A stretch of DNA of 64,000 nt. It comes from Ottelia alismoides (Eukaryota; Streptophyta; Magnoliopsida; Alismatales; Hydrocharitaceae). Position 1 is the stretch's first letter. Each line of letters starts with the position of its first letter. The notes below the pieces were generated by a model, which ran no database searches, was not told where the DNA came from, and saw only the letters and a list, made by a program, of their open reading frames with translations. Made by a program: the position numbers and the translations under genes. Positions 31,518 to 43,358 of this stretch are shown here, in pieces. The stretch covers positions 496,001 to 560,000 of the forward strand of contig JAZKJV010008265.1 in NCBI GenBank assembly GCA_037367405.1. Reading direction: 5' to 3'.

Positions 31518-34500
31518 TGATGAATCCGTGATTCATCGCCTTTATTCTTTCATTTTGGCTAAAATCCTTGGTAAAATGCATGTAAATATCCACTAATTCC
31601 ATTTAATTAACATTCTAATCACAAATATTAATATTATATAATTAACACTTAAATTATCCAAAATAAAAGCATAAAGAGGAAAAGGAAAATAAAAATACAA
31701 AGAAGGTTGTATATGTAATATACAAACTGATCCTAACCCCGAGACCAGGTCTATATTGACCGGGTCGACAAGATAAATAAGTAGGGGGAGATAAGGATCT
31801 TAACTTATAAAAATATTCAGAAAATAAAGACCAAAAATGTAATTTATCCATATTTCACCTTGTAAATACTTCACCTATTTTATTTATCATCAAAACCACT
31901 CCAAACCAAAACACTTCTTTTGTAAAAAGTGTTCATAAAAATATGTATTATTTTATAAAAATATTAGAAAAATATTTCGGTGCAAAAATAAAATAACCGT
32001 AATGAACCGGAAAAGCCGTAAAAGCCTAATTCCGAGGTTCATATCTATTTATAGAAAACTTCAAAATGACCAAACTCACTTTTAAAATCCATTTTGTATA
32101 TAATACTATTTATTAAAAAAATCAGAAAAATAATCGGATAAAATCGGTGAGTTTTGGCTTTTTGGACCCGTTGTATATATGTACTATATGTATAAACTTC
32201 CCGGATTTTTAATTAAATAACCGTAAATCCAATTAACCTAATTCTTTTTCCTTAAATCATCTAAAATTGTATATAAAAATATAAAAATAAAGATAAGTTA
32301 AAATACCAAAAAAATCCAGAGGCCCGAAGCCGCTACTTTTTTCGTCCGGGCCTCATAACTCGGTCGTATGAGCTCTGAAATTAGCAAACTCTGTCCCTAA
32401 AATTATATTTTTCAATTATCTACAAAATGACACTAGTTTCGCTAAAATCGGAGTTAATGCGAAAAATACGGTTTTCGAGGTCTGTATTGGTATAATTGTA
32501 CAAAATGCCGTAACTTATAATATTATTTAATGCATTAAACCTTTATTTTTATTTAAAATAAATAATACCTTATTTATTTATCTATTTAAATTATGTATTT
32601 AATTAATTTATTAATTTTATTAAATACAATTTATATCTATATTATTCACTTATTACATATTTATATCTTATATGATTCTTTGTCTTTTTCTCTATTTTGT
32701 CCTTTTCTTTTCTCTCCCCGCCAAGTGGCGATCTCTTATTGGTTTTTTTTCTTCTCTCTCATTTTGCTTCCCTTTCCCATCTCCTTCCCCGATTCTTCTT
32801 CCCCAAGCAACCGTCTTCTTCCTCCTAAAACCCATCTGTTCCGGCCGCCCAACTCCCTCAACGGCTTGGCCGTTGCCGGCCGTTGCTCAACCACCTGCGA
32901 TCCCATCACCGCGGCCGGTGACCGCACCGATCTTCTTCTATTTAAGGGGCGTCCATCCACATCCGAGAAGATATCCGCCATTAGTTTCTCTTCTCCACCT
33001 TAGAGCTCCGAGAGAGGTGACAGCTCCATCGTTGAGCGTCCGGCGAAGGGAGACGGCGAGATCACGCACCGGAGTGGAAGCCTTCGCTCTGCTACGCAGC
33101 AGCCTCTGTCTCCGCCGGGCATCGAGGCTACGACAGTGGAGCTTCTGCAAGCTCTAATCCACAGGCGAGAACCATTCAATAGATTCCGGTTAGTTTCCTT
33201 CGTTCTCTCTCTTCCTCTCCTACATATTCTGCTTTTTCTCTCTTCCTCTCGGTTCTACTTATTTCTCTTCTCACAACCCCCTCCATCCAACTTTGATCCA
33301 TTTTTTTCTCTTCCATTTCTCCATGTTCTCTGTCGTCCACTGCAATTCTGCTCTCACGCATATGATAATCACCGATCATGCTCAGTAATCGGAGCATTGC
33401 TCTGTTCCGATCCTTTACTGCCGCAGGGAATTTTTTTACTCATCCATATCATCGTATAACATTGGATCGAGCTCTGGAGTTCGAATCAGAACCATTTTTT
33501 TGCAGGTAATCAGCATCTGGAGCTTTGGTTTGAAACCACCGCATCCGATTCGAACATTCGATCAACCTTGAGAACTCGCATCCATCGTCAGCTTGGAGGA
33601 GAAATCACCGAGAATTAGATATTATTATCTACTCTTCTTCATCAATCATCTGGAGTAAACGGGACAGCAATCGATCATCATCTGAGCGGAATCACCTGCA
33701 TCCATCTGGAAATCACGCATCATTGAATCTCATGAACGCCTTGAATCAAATCCTAACATTGTATTTCATTAGTATTCAAAATGTTTGCAGGATTCCGTTG
33801 ACCATTTGCAGCCACTTGAAATTGGAAGTATGAGTACTATTAGGTGCTACAGGAAGCAATTACAACCCACGAGCTCTTAAAGGAAATCCGTAGATTGGAG
33901 ACGAAGCCTTCACCTTGAAGCATCACCGACATTAGGATCTGATCGATGATCGCCACCTGCGAAGAACCCGGACTGTGAAGAATAACCGCCGCCTGGAGTT
34001 CTTCAATTTTGGGAACGAACGAGGAAGAACATGTACCAGCTCCAGATCTAGGTGAGCCGTTCGATTGGCTCAAATCCGACGATCCAGAGCTCCACCGCCA
34101 ACCGCTCATGACAATTGCGAACAGGTCCAACCGTTTTAGAGAACACGTGCACGGCACGTGACGATCTGTGACTTTTGCGCTACACACCTCCAGCTTTCTG
34201 CTTGTTGCACATACACCCTATTATTCCCTGAAACTTGCATCTATACCCCCTGTTTGTATATAACTATCATACTATATACTGTACATAATAAATAAAAACC
34301 AAAAATATAAAAATACATTAAAATACTCAAAAATATTATATTTTACATAATATACAGTATAAATACGTTTTAAAAAAAACTCAAAACAAAATAAAAATCG
34401 GATATAAAAATCAATAAAAAAATATAAAACACACAAAACTTCAAAAATTCGTAACTAACTCAATAAAAATCGTCTAGAAATGCACAATATATCATTTTAA

Positions 34501-35002
34501 AGGGATTTTCATCTAGTTTCTACAGAAAATACAATAAAAATATTTTAGCATCTTTTTCACTCTTAAAAATCCAAAACACGTCACTGTTTTCAATAAACGT
34601 TTTGTTTTCTACATTAGAAGTTAACCAAAACTCATAAAAATCATAAAAACCATCTAAAAATCCATAAAAACAGTAAAACACACTAAAAATATAAAAATAA
34701 CAAAACTAAAATCAAATAAAAATTTAGAAAAATTATTAAAAATAAAATAAAAATCAGGAAACCCTTATCCTAAGTTTTTCTACCGATTCTCCCTAGTTTA
34801 ATACAGTTTGCCTCCCTGAGTTCGACACTCCCGTACGAATCCACTATACACATTTGTTTAGGAGTATAAATAAAAATAAAAGAAGATTAAGTAAACCTTA
34901 ATCTTTTCTGACAAAACTCACCTGGTCGACAACGACTGCGATTTTCTCTGTTTCCTCTTTTGCAAGGATAAAGAAACAAGTGATCGAGTGACGTGTTTTT
35001 CA
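31518..35002 (+). repeat. Element B 3' LTR (3485 bp)
   Basis: Repeats 21600-25085 with only scattered substitutions and 1-2 base indels by eye (not counted exactly). Ends GTTTTTCA at 35002. TATTTAAG at 32939-32946 is the TATA candidate. Confidence 0.92.
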
Positions 35003-35725
35003 ACAGCCAGCCCCTATTTCCCTATTTTCTCTTATGTTGCTACTTAAAAATCTTAAAAATGTTTTGAAAAATGCCCAAAAATCACAAAAACAGTAGAAAA
35101 TCTTGAAAATACCAAAAAGCTTTATTTCTGAATTTTTGACCATTTTTTATATAGTTTTATAAATATTATAACTCCCCTTTATATATATATATTACCCTAT
35201 AAAAAAATGCATATCTATATACATATATATACTTATATATCTATTAATATATGACTTTCTAAATAATATATATATATATTATGCATATATATACCTAATA
35301 TATGTATTATATGCTATGTTCTCACCTTCTATGAGTACATATACATCTATACATTTATATTCTATACATTATATATATATTATGTAATTATATTATTAAA
35401 AATAAAATAATAATAATAATAAATAAAAAAATAATAAATAATATAAAAACCCACAAAAATAGGCTTCACACATGGATGACTCTGTAATATATGCACATCT
35501 TAGGCTTATGCAGGTTTGTATTGCTCTCTGTGGTTCGACCTCTACATGCTTGTTCCCTATACATTTTATGGTAGAGTAATAAATATTAATTCACATTTTT
35601 GGGACTCAATTGTTTTATTCTTTTATTGTGGGTTAATTGCTGATCAACCCATGTTTGGTGAGCGGTCGCCTCAGCGACACTTGATACATTGATTATTGTG
35701 ACCCTCGCAAAATGTGTGGTTATCA
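35003..35725 (+). repeat. Element A 3' LTR, right part
   Basis: Resumes at ACAGCCAGCCCC and matches 6047-6794 of the 5' LTR, including the TA-microsatellite zone (35175-35450) and the U5 hairpin (35665-35678). It ends GGTTATCA at 35725, followed by the TSD ATGGC at 35726-35730. The first five bases also serve as B's right TSD. Confidence 0.9.
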
Positions 35726-35730
35726 ATGGC

Positions 35731-37500
35731 ACACCGTGTGGGAATGGTAGGGCATAAGGAAAACAAGAGGGGAAGAGAAGGGTGTGAGATATGTCTGGAG
35801 AGGGATTATGGCACGCAGAGGGGAGGGACTTTGTTTATGGACGGACATCTTCATCCAACTATTCTATAATGAACCTTAGATATAAGACTCGGGCCGGGTT
35901 GGTAGGCATAGTGGGCTTGGTCCGACCTTGGCTTGAGCCAGACTAAAGAAAAATGGGCTTATATTTCAGACCCAAGCCCAAGCCATCGTAATATCGGGCT
36001 TGGGTCGGGTTATGCTGTTGGGCTTCGAGATGGTTCGGGGCAACCCCTACCAATGCTCATCCGTACATGACATCGATCCACATCCCCCATATTCTTCTTC
36101 TTCATTTGCATCCTTCTCCTGCTTCTCTCCTCCGTTTCTCTAATAGGTTAAATGACCTAACTACCTAATCGTCAGCCTAACAACCTCAACCACGTCAGTC
36201 TTCGTCGAGCTCTGCCTTATTCTCCGTTAAAGATCTTCAACCTCCATACACACACACACACACACATAGGGCCCCATAACTTGATATCAACCATTTCCTA
36301 CTATTTTCCTTACAACCCCAGTCTAGACAGAGAAGGTAAGTGATAGAAGCACCTTCTTCATCATCGAGTGAGGAGTGCAAGAGGAGGTAGAAGCGTAGAT
36401 ATCATCACCAATGACCTCCGTTGTGTCGTTTTATTATCGCCAATTATCGTATGTTAATTTATCAAATTTATTATACTCAGATAATCAATAAGCCACTCAG
36501 AAATCGAGAAATAATGTAAAATGGTCAATTTAATTTTTACATGGGCAAGCTCAAGGTCGAACATGATGAAGTAAATGTAATGCAGTTCATGTTTAAATTA
36601 GTCAACTTTCTGCACAATTTTTGAGAAGTTCCTTTTTAGTATTTTATATGTAAATTAGAAAGCAAATATGCACTACAAATGGTATACAAATGCCTGGTTC
36701 AATGTCGGATAAGCTTCTTTTATAAAATCTCAATTAATTAGTAAATAAGCTCATTTTACAAAAAGTTATTTCTAATAAATTGATTATTTATTGAGAAATT
36801 TAGAACACATTTTTTATACTTTTAGGGATTAATATGCATGCATGGAAAACAATATTTTTAGGGGGTTTTGTGCGAAATTTTAAACCTATAGAGTGCAAAA
36901 ATAATGAAACGTGAACAATAACTGAAAAAGGATGAAATATAATTACTCTAGTTACTTTGGACTTTCAAGCAATATTTGAATTTGTTATGATTTTTTAATG
37001 GAATAGAGTAGTTTTGGAGAATTAAATTCTAATAAACCTATAATTTCACATTAATCCAAACCAAAATTATGACCAATGTAGATTTCAGTAGGCAGTCTAG
37101 AAAATTAAATCTTAATAAACCTATATTTGCAGACCTGATGAAAAATCAAATACCATACTCGCTCTACGTACTGTTTATAATAAGTAGGGAACACATCCAT
37201 TTTCAATGAATTTTGGGTACAATTTGGAGCAAAGAAAGCTGCCAATCAGTGATTTCATTTGAATTTTCTGAATAAAAGAAAAAAATGTAAATTTTTCGAA
37301 ACATACTGTGTAAAATATAACTGAATTTCACTTTATTATCTTAATAAAATCATCCACATATCTGAAAAATCAAACTAAAATTCAGAATATAGAGATAAAT
37401 GCTGAACACAATGTTGTTTTTGTTGTAGAAATTAATAAAAAAATTAAGTCCAAATAAGTGCTCAAATACAGGGTTCCAGTTCATAAATAAAAAATAAAAT
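35731..37500. other. Intergenic DNA right of element A, no gene recognised
   Basis: Contains a stretch with repeated GGGCTTGG/GGGTCGGG words (about 35890-36030) of a kind common in plant DNA-transposon relics, but I find no terminal inverted repeats. An AC dinucleotide run lies at 36248-36266. The rest is AT-rich. A phrase near 36543 (GGGCAAG, then AAGGTCGAAC) recurs in altered form near 42474, hinting at a shared old repeat. No ORF has recognisable homology. Confidence 0.4.
36248..36266. repeat. AC dinucleotide microsatellite
   Basis: Nineteen bases of uninterrupted alternating A and C. Confidence 0.8.
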
Positions 37501-39260
37501 CAGTGAGGTAAATAGCGAATGGAAACGCTTCTTCAATTACCAAAACTTGGAGGGCATTGAAGCAAGTTTCCGAGAGAAGGGCCACGTGACATCTTTTAAT
37601 ATTGGGAAATCAGGCGGTGAAGATGCTTTCACGACTCTCGATCAAATGAGATCAAGAATCGATTCTTCATCAATGGTTCGATCGTAACTTGGTGCTTCCC
37701 CGTCTCTTCTCAGCACATGACGAAGAGAGCCAGGCGATAGAACTGTCTGAGTTCTGGCTGTTGGTGACATAGAAGGAGCGATGGCCCGTTGGGGAAACAC
37801 GCGTGGCGAGGGGGAGGGTCCTATTCTGCTGGGACACCCGAGTGGATCTAAAGGGGTGGAATTCATTGGAAGGGAAAGCTGAAACGGGGATTTGAGAGAG
37901 CACCATCGATCGAGGCGGAGCAGACGAGGGCTAGACTCCGATATCTTCTCAGGCATACTGCTGCAATGGTGGACCTGGTGATTGGTGTAGATGTACGGCT
38001 ATGTCGTTCATGGTTGGGTGGAACTCTAATATGGACGGTCAGCTGCTTGAAGACGGAAACCAATTCCCATTGGTTGTCTTGCTTGTTCAGGACGAGGATG
38101 GACGTGGAGCTCCTGTTGAATATGAGGACCACAGAGCGGTGGTTGCAATTGGGTGTTGTACTGCTTGGTTTTGCTATGGTGACGATGGACTTAGTTGAGT
38201 ACCGAATCGTTCATGCGAGGGGCGATCTTGAGACAAAGCTCCCTTTACCGGCAATGCCGAGAGTTTGGTCTGGAGGGTGGCTTGAGAATGAAGACGAGGT
38301 TGAAGGATGAGTGCAGGGGCTCCATCAACAACCGGTGCCTCCGATTGTGTTGCTACCTACAAATGGAAGTTGAAGCTCGAGTAAAGATATAAGGCTCGAC
38401 TATGGTGTTAGCTTCAACAAAAATGGTGTGGATGGTGTGGAACGGAGGTTCTACGTATGGAGAAGGTGGACATAATCGAGCTCGATCCCTGGTAAGGATC
38501 GAGATGATCGGGGCGACGAGGTTACGATGGAAAGGAACGGGTGATCTCATGGGATTAGTTTGGGTTTCGATGGAGGAGGAGAAGTTGCAAAGAACAAGAA
38601 ACAAATAAGAGGAAAACGTAAACGAAGGAGAAGATGAAGATAGATGGAAGAAGACTACCTGAGGACTGTGGAGGCCTATGGAAAGGAGACTGGAGCTGTC
38701 GGCAAGCGTCAAGCTCAGTAGCTTCGTGAGAGAGCTACAACAGGGAGAGTATATCGTCGGATCCCGCTGTAAGTGGGAGAATGCCGTCGCTCAATCGAAG
38801 GTCCTCTGTTATCACCAGGGACTTTGGGTGGCTCGCTCCTCTCACTTCACAAAAATTTTGGATCACGGGAAATGAAGAGCTCGAGGGGTTTTTGTTGGGT
38901 TGATGGCAGTTGGCGATACCCGAGAGGGCTTAGTAGAATGACGGCGTGGTGGTGCGATGTGACTAGGCGGCTGTTGGCGAGACGGGGGTCAAACAATGAA
39001 GGCTATTGATGAGAAGAGTTGGGTTTCGGGGACAGGAGATTGTGTGAGATTAGGGCCAGAGTTGACCTCGAGGGAACAAATGATGTAATGTGATTGGCAG
39101 CCTCGGGAGGGGGGTGGGTTGGAATGGGAGGCACTAATGGGGAAAGGCCATGTATGCATGGACCATCAAGAATTGACCAAAAACAGACAAAATAATAAAA
39201 TAAATATAAAAGAAATAAAAAAGAGACTTTCAATGAACAAGTCATCAAAATAAAAGCTTT
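37501..39260. other. Mid-GC low-coding block
   Basis: Higher GC than its surroundings, with several 60-119 codon ORFs on both strands (for example minus 38353-38712 and 37642-37956, plus 37966-38310). None has a recognisable domain and they overlap each other. It could be a decayed LTR or leader of another retroelement in minus orientation, because the minus strand has the pyrimidine-rich, ATG-poor look of such leaders. That is a guess. Confidence 0.3.
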
Positions 39261-40941
39261 AGACCTTGAAGAGATATATGACTTTCACGATGATAACAAA
39301 CCCAAAATAGAAATTATTTACAAGATAAAAGTTATTGATGGTATCTTAGAGACATAAAATTTCAGTTTTTGAGAATTTTATATTTTTCTTTGATTTTTTA
39401 TAAAAATTATGTACAAAAGAAAATAATATCAGTTAAATTATACCCCAATCTATTTTTTGTATTTTTAATTATAAAGAAAAAATACAAGAAAAATCAAAAG
39501 AGGAAATATGTATAATATATAAGGTCTAAACGTATCATTTTCTCTTTTTTAGATTTTTTAATTTTAATTTTAATGTATTTTTAAAAAAAAGAAAATAAAA
39601 TAAATGGAAAAGGAACACATTTAAAAGGTTTATTTATATGTATAAAATAATAGATAAACGTAAATATGTATACTATACAATTTGGTCACAAACCCAAAAT
39701 CCATATGAGCCAAGGCTGGACCTCTTGCAATGGTTTGATTAAAGATCAACACTTTCGAGAGAGTAGGTTCATCCACCCTCCCTTGTGAGCCGAGATCCAT
39801 TGATCTCTGTCCTAAGTCCTTCAATATTCTTCCAACTAATCTGGAATCATGTAGCCATTAATTATTCCTAGTCTAGAATCGAGTCATTTGTCGAAGTCGA
39901 TTCAGTAATTCATAGCCATCAAATCATGTCTGAGCACAACCATTATATCAGCTCAAGAGGCAAAGCTAAGCTGTTTGATCAATCTATTACTAGAGTTATT
40001 CGATCCTTAGTATCCGACGACTTTAAGCAACACTACATGGAGTATCGTGAGCCATAAGGTCAGAGCGTCAAGATTAGATCCCCACCATATGCTTCCCTTC
40101 TACGAATCATGTACAATGTACACATGATTGGAACAAGTGCACAAATAACCTTGGAGTTTTTTGTACTTGTAAAAATGTCCATATCAAACCATACGTGTCT
40201 GAGCACGTGGTTTGTTGCGTATTTTGCACTCATTTCCTCCACACATTAATTAAGCGTTCCTCACATATAAATTTTTAGATAATTACAACTATGTTCATAT
40301 ACTAGAGAATAAACAAATCAAGTACTAATAATTATATATTAAATCAATATAGTGAAATAAATAAAAATATTATAAAATATCTATTTGTATATTATATAAC
40401 ATATTTGTAGTTTTAGAAAATATAATAATTTATTTTTTTAATAAATAAAAAATAACTCATAAAAATATACTTTTACTCTAAAAGTCATAAAATTCTAATA
40501 CATGATAAAAATATAAATAAATCAGTGTATAAAGATATTATTAAAACATATCTGGAATTTAAAAAATATGCAATATATACCATAAATCATAAAAATACTA
40601 AACGACTTAGAAAAATCATATAAAATCATAAATATATAAAAGATGTATAATATAATTTTAAAGGAATTAAAATTGTTTAAAAATTAAAAATAAAATTCGA
40701 AACTTATTTACTATTTATTATTTTTAAAAAAGCATAAAAAATAATAGTTTGTATAAAAATATTGGTTTTTATTAATTCAAGTTTTAACATCAATCAAAAT
40801 CTTATAAAAAATAAAAAAAACAAAAAACAAAACATTTCATAGTTTTTAACATTTTATACCTATTTTGAAATAAAAATATTTCTTCTTCCTTATATTCTAC
40901 ACTTTTAACTTTATAATCTTTTTCTATTATTAAAAACCATT
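39261..40941. other. AT-rich intergenic DNA
   Basis: A/T-rich tracts at 39260-39660 and 40260-40940 flank a moderate-complexity block (39700-40250). Wording in that block, such as ordered short phrases around GAGTCATTTGTCGAAGTC, resembles copia-type LTRs, but I cannot fix ends. No gene is seen. Confidence 0.35.
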
Positions 40942-41790
40942 CAACAACAACAAAGCCTTTTCCCACATTCAGTAGGGTTGGCTACATGGATTCTTCACCT
41001 CCATTCATATCTATCTTGTGTCATCCTCAGACTCACATACAAAAAAACTAACATTCCTTCATATAGTCTCATTCCAACACCTCTTTTGCCTTGCTCACCC
41101 TCTCTTAGCCAGCTCAACATCCAAAAACTTGCATCTCCTAATTGGTGCATTACCTGACCTCCTCATCAAATGGCCAAACCTTCTTAAGTGATTTTCTCTC
41201 ATCTTATCCTCTATCAGAGCCACACTAACTTTCCTTCAGATCGCATCGTTCCAAATACGATCTTTGTGTGTATGATCGAACATCAACCTTAGCATTTTCA
41301 TTTCTGCTACTGCCATTCTTTGCACATGTCTATGATTCACAGGCCAACCTTCATATCCATATATAATAGCAGGTCTCACTGCTGCTTTATGAAAATTTCC
41401 TTTGATTTTCAAAGAAATTTTCTCATCACATATAATAGTAGAGGATCCTCTCCACTTTAGCCAACCTGTAATTATTCTATGAGTAACATCTCCATAGATT
41501 TCCTCATCATGTTGCAAAATAGATCTCTAAAAGAATATCTCTTCTTAATGTTATCGTCAGCAATATTCACCTAGATTCCCTCAACACTTTCTTCCATCAA
41601 ATGTGCACTCCATAGATTCTACCTTAGCTATTTACTTATACGAAACCCTTTAGTCTCTAATGCATGTCCCCAAACCTCAAGCATCTCATTTAATCCATAT
41701 TTAGTCTCATCAATCAACATTACATCATCATTCAATAATATACACCAACATATCTCATTCCGAATGTGACTAGTCAACTCACCCATTGAT
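40942..41790 (-). mobile_element. 5'-truncated L1-type LINE
   Basis: Read on the minus strand, the end near 40942 gives the typical plant LINE 3' terminus: GGAAAAGGCTTTGTTGTTG with a TTG-repeat tail, preceded by GTAGCCAACCC. Upstream lie remnants of the LINE reverse transcriptase C-terminal region. Everything 5' of about 41790 is absent, as usual after incomplete target-primed reverse transcription. No target-site duplication was identified. Confidence 0.8.
41236..41735 (-). pseudogene. LINE reverse transcriptase C-terminal fragment
   Basis: The minus-strand ORF 41517-41236 reads VTHRIITGWLKWRG, then AVRPAIIYGYEGWPV, and VAEMKMLRLMF with HTHKDRI: the conserved region downstream of the RT fingers in plant L1 elements. 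Further upstream, 41735-41635 reads [17 protein letters not shown] and ETKGFRIS, corresponding to the catalytic FADD box with Asn in place of the Ala-Asp start (NDD). The pieces are in different frames with stops between, so it is a dead relic. Its normal role would be copying LINE RNA at the nicked target. Confidence 0.82.
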
Positions 41791-43358
41791 ATGAAACACA
41801 AAAAAATAGAAAATAAAAATATTAAAAGTATAGAACATATAAAAAATAGAAAACAATGTACATATATACCATATCACATAGTATACATAAAATAATATAA
41901 ACATATATACACTTTAAAATCCACTAACAATGCTCAAAACCTTTAAAAAACCCAAAACACATTAACATCCTAATCACTCACTAATTCTACAAATGTAATT
42001 TGATTGAAAGTTTGTTTCCTGGTGTTTGACCATGAAATCTACACCCGGTTAAAAACATATAAAAAATTATTTCTTACGGGTTTTTAGAGTTGCAATAGCA
42101 ATCCAATTAAAATCTAAATATTAAACCTTTCGAATCACATTTCACATCTCACCAACACATATTACGTGGGAAAACCAAATATTATGAGACATCTTAATTA
42201 TGGAGTCATGCTCGAGGAGTCTTGGGCTTAGATTAGGGTTAGTTGTGATGAAACTTGCCATATTCTAATCTCCTTACTTTTTCACATCATTAAAGGTCAT
42301 TTTCGTGCACACGCACTGACGAGTCGTGAAATGCCCTATGTTAAAAGTGCGTGGATTATCGTTCGCTTATTTATGAATGTTGTTTCGTTGTAGGCGGGCA
42401 ATTGGAATCGGTCAAGAAATAATCACAATTATTTAGTCAATTTTTAATCGTGTGGTTTTATGTTTATTTTACTTGGGCAAGTCCTAAGGTCAAACTCAAG
42501 GAGGCAAAGCAACAACCTAGAATTTTTGTCTATCAAAGTTCGAGCATGGTTTTCGAGGCGGTCTTTTTTTGTAATATTTAATGTAATTTTGGGATGCAAA
42601 ATGCAACTTAGGCCAATTTTAAGGACTAGAAATGATTAGAAATCAAACAATGTCCGAAAAATATGAAACTTGGTCACGAAGACAAGAATGATGAAATGAG
42701 TGCACTGTAATATTTTTAGAATTTTTAGATGCAATTTAATTTTTTATGAATTTTTGAATGCAAATAAAGTGAATTTCAATAATTAATTATAATAAATATT
42801 AAACCAAATTATTTTTAAGGGATAAAATTATCCAAGATCTATCACTAGATGATTGATCTTAGAAAAATCCTAACACTCGAAAATATGAGATTTAATACCT
42901 ACTAAAAATTAAATATTGAAATATGCAAAATGATTTTTACAAGGCAAACCATGCATGCAAATGCAATTCTTTTTAGGTACAATGTAAGATACAATTAATT
43001 CTAAAATCTGTGATTTTTTGGCAATTTTTAGAGCAATGGTTAATTACTTATGAATTTTCAAGAACAGAATAGGAAAATAATACAATTTTCCACAAAATAA
43101 TTAATTGTTAATTAACCACTGATCACAAAAATATCTGACATATGTCATAATGTAGAGAATAAGTTGTAGAACAAAATGTCTATTTTTGATAAATAAAATA
43201 ATGCAAGGTAGAGGTTCTAAATAATGAGGGAACACAAGGGTATTTATGTAATATTACAATAAATAAATAAATATGAAAATGCAATAGAAGAGCCAATACA
43301 TAATTACTAATGAATAAAGGGGGCCTCTGCAAAATCACCAGAGGGTCATACGCATAGC
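41791..43358. other. AT-rich intergenic DNA left of element E
   Basis: No ORF of note. Low-complexity AT sequence at 41800-41950 and 42700-43350. Around 42395-42510 is a segment resembling 36500-36560 (TTGGGCAAG, then AAGGTCAAACTCAAGG). The five bases before element E, ATAGC (43354-43358), would be E's target-site duplication, but its right copy is outside the window. Confidence 0.4.

Larger units (their letters stand above)
21600..35002 (+). mobile_element. Element B: non-autonomous Athila-derived element with Gag-protease only
   Basis: 13,403 bp inserted into A's 3' LTR. LTRs of 3486 and 3485 bp, perfect tRNA-Asp PBS, leader, one long Gag-protease ORF, five-hairpin array, pre-PPT hairpin, PPT. 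The ORF ends after an acidic protease-RT linker, and the next 2.2 kb to the PPT has no trace of RT, RNase H or integrase. This matches the published category of terminal-repeat elements with a GAG domain (TR-GAG) more than LARDs, which lack coding. Mobilisation must be in trans if it is active. Near-identical LTRs and a long open frame mark it as younger than A. Confidence 0.93.
2681..35725 (+). mobile_element. Element A: full-length, decayed Athila (Ty3/gypsy) retrotransposon, interrupted by element B
   Basis: Order: 5' LTR, tRNA-Asp PBS, long leader, ORF0 relic, gag, protease, RT, RNase H, integrase, hairpin array, PPT, 3' LTR. Without B and its duplicated target bases the element is about 19.6 kb, long for Athila because the LTRs are 4.1 kb and the noncoding leader and 3' region add about 5 kb. 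The LTRs start TGAT and end ATCA. Pol is Athila-like: CHLPVEL after the integrase core, [11 protein letters not shown] in RT, and no second (archaeal-type) RNase H as Tat elements have. All coding regions are broken. I see no env-like ORF between pol and the PPT. Confidence 0.93.

Noticed and set aside
35890..36030. hAT-type MITE from GGGCTTGG/GGGTCGGG-rich words
   Set aside because: No terminal inverted repeats or 8-bp target duplication could be found; the composition alone is not enough.
37642..38712. Candidate host gene in the mid-GC block
   Set aside because: Several short overlapping ORFs on both strands, no domain, no splice-consistent reading that I could support.
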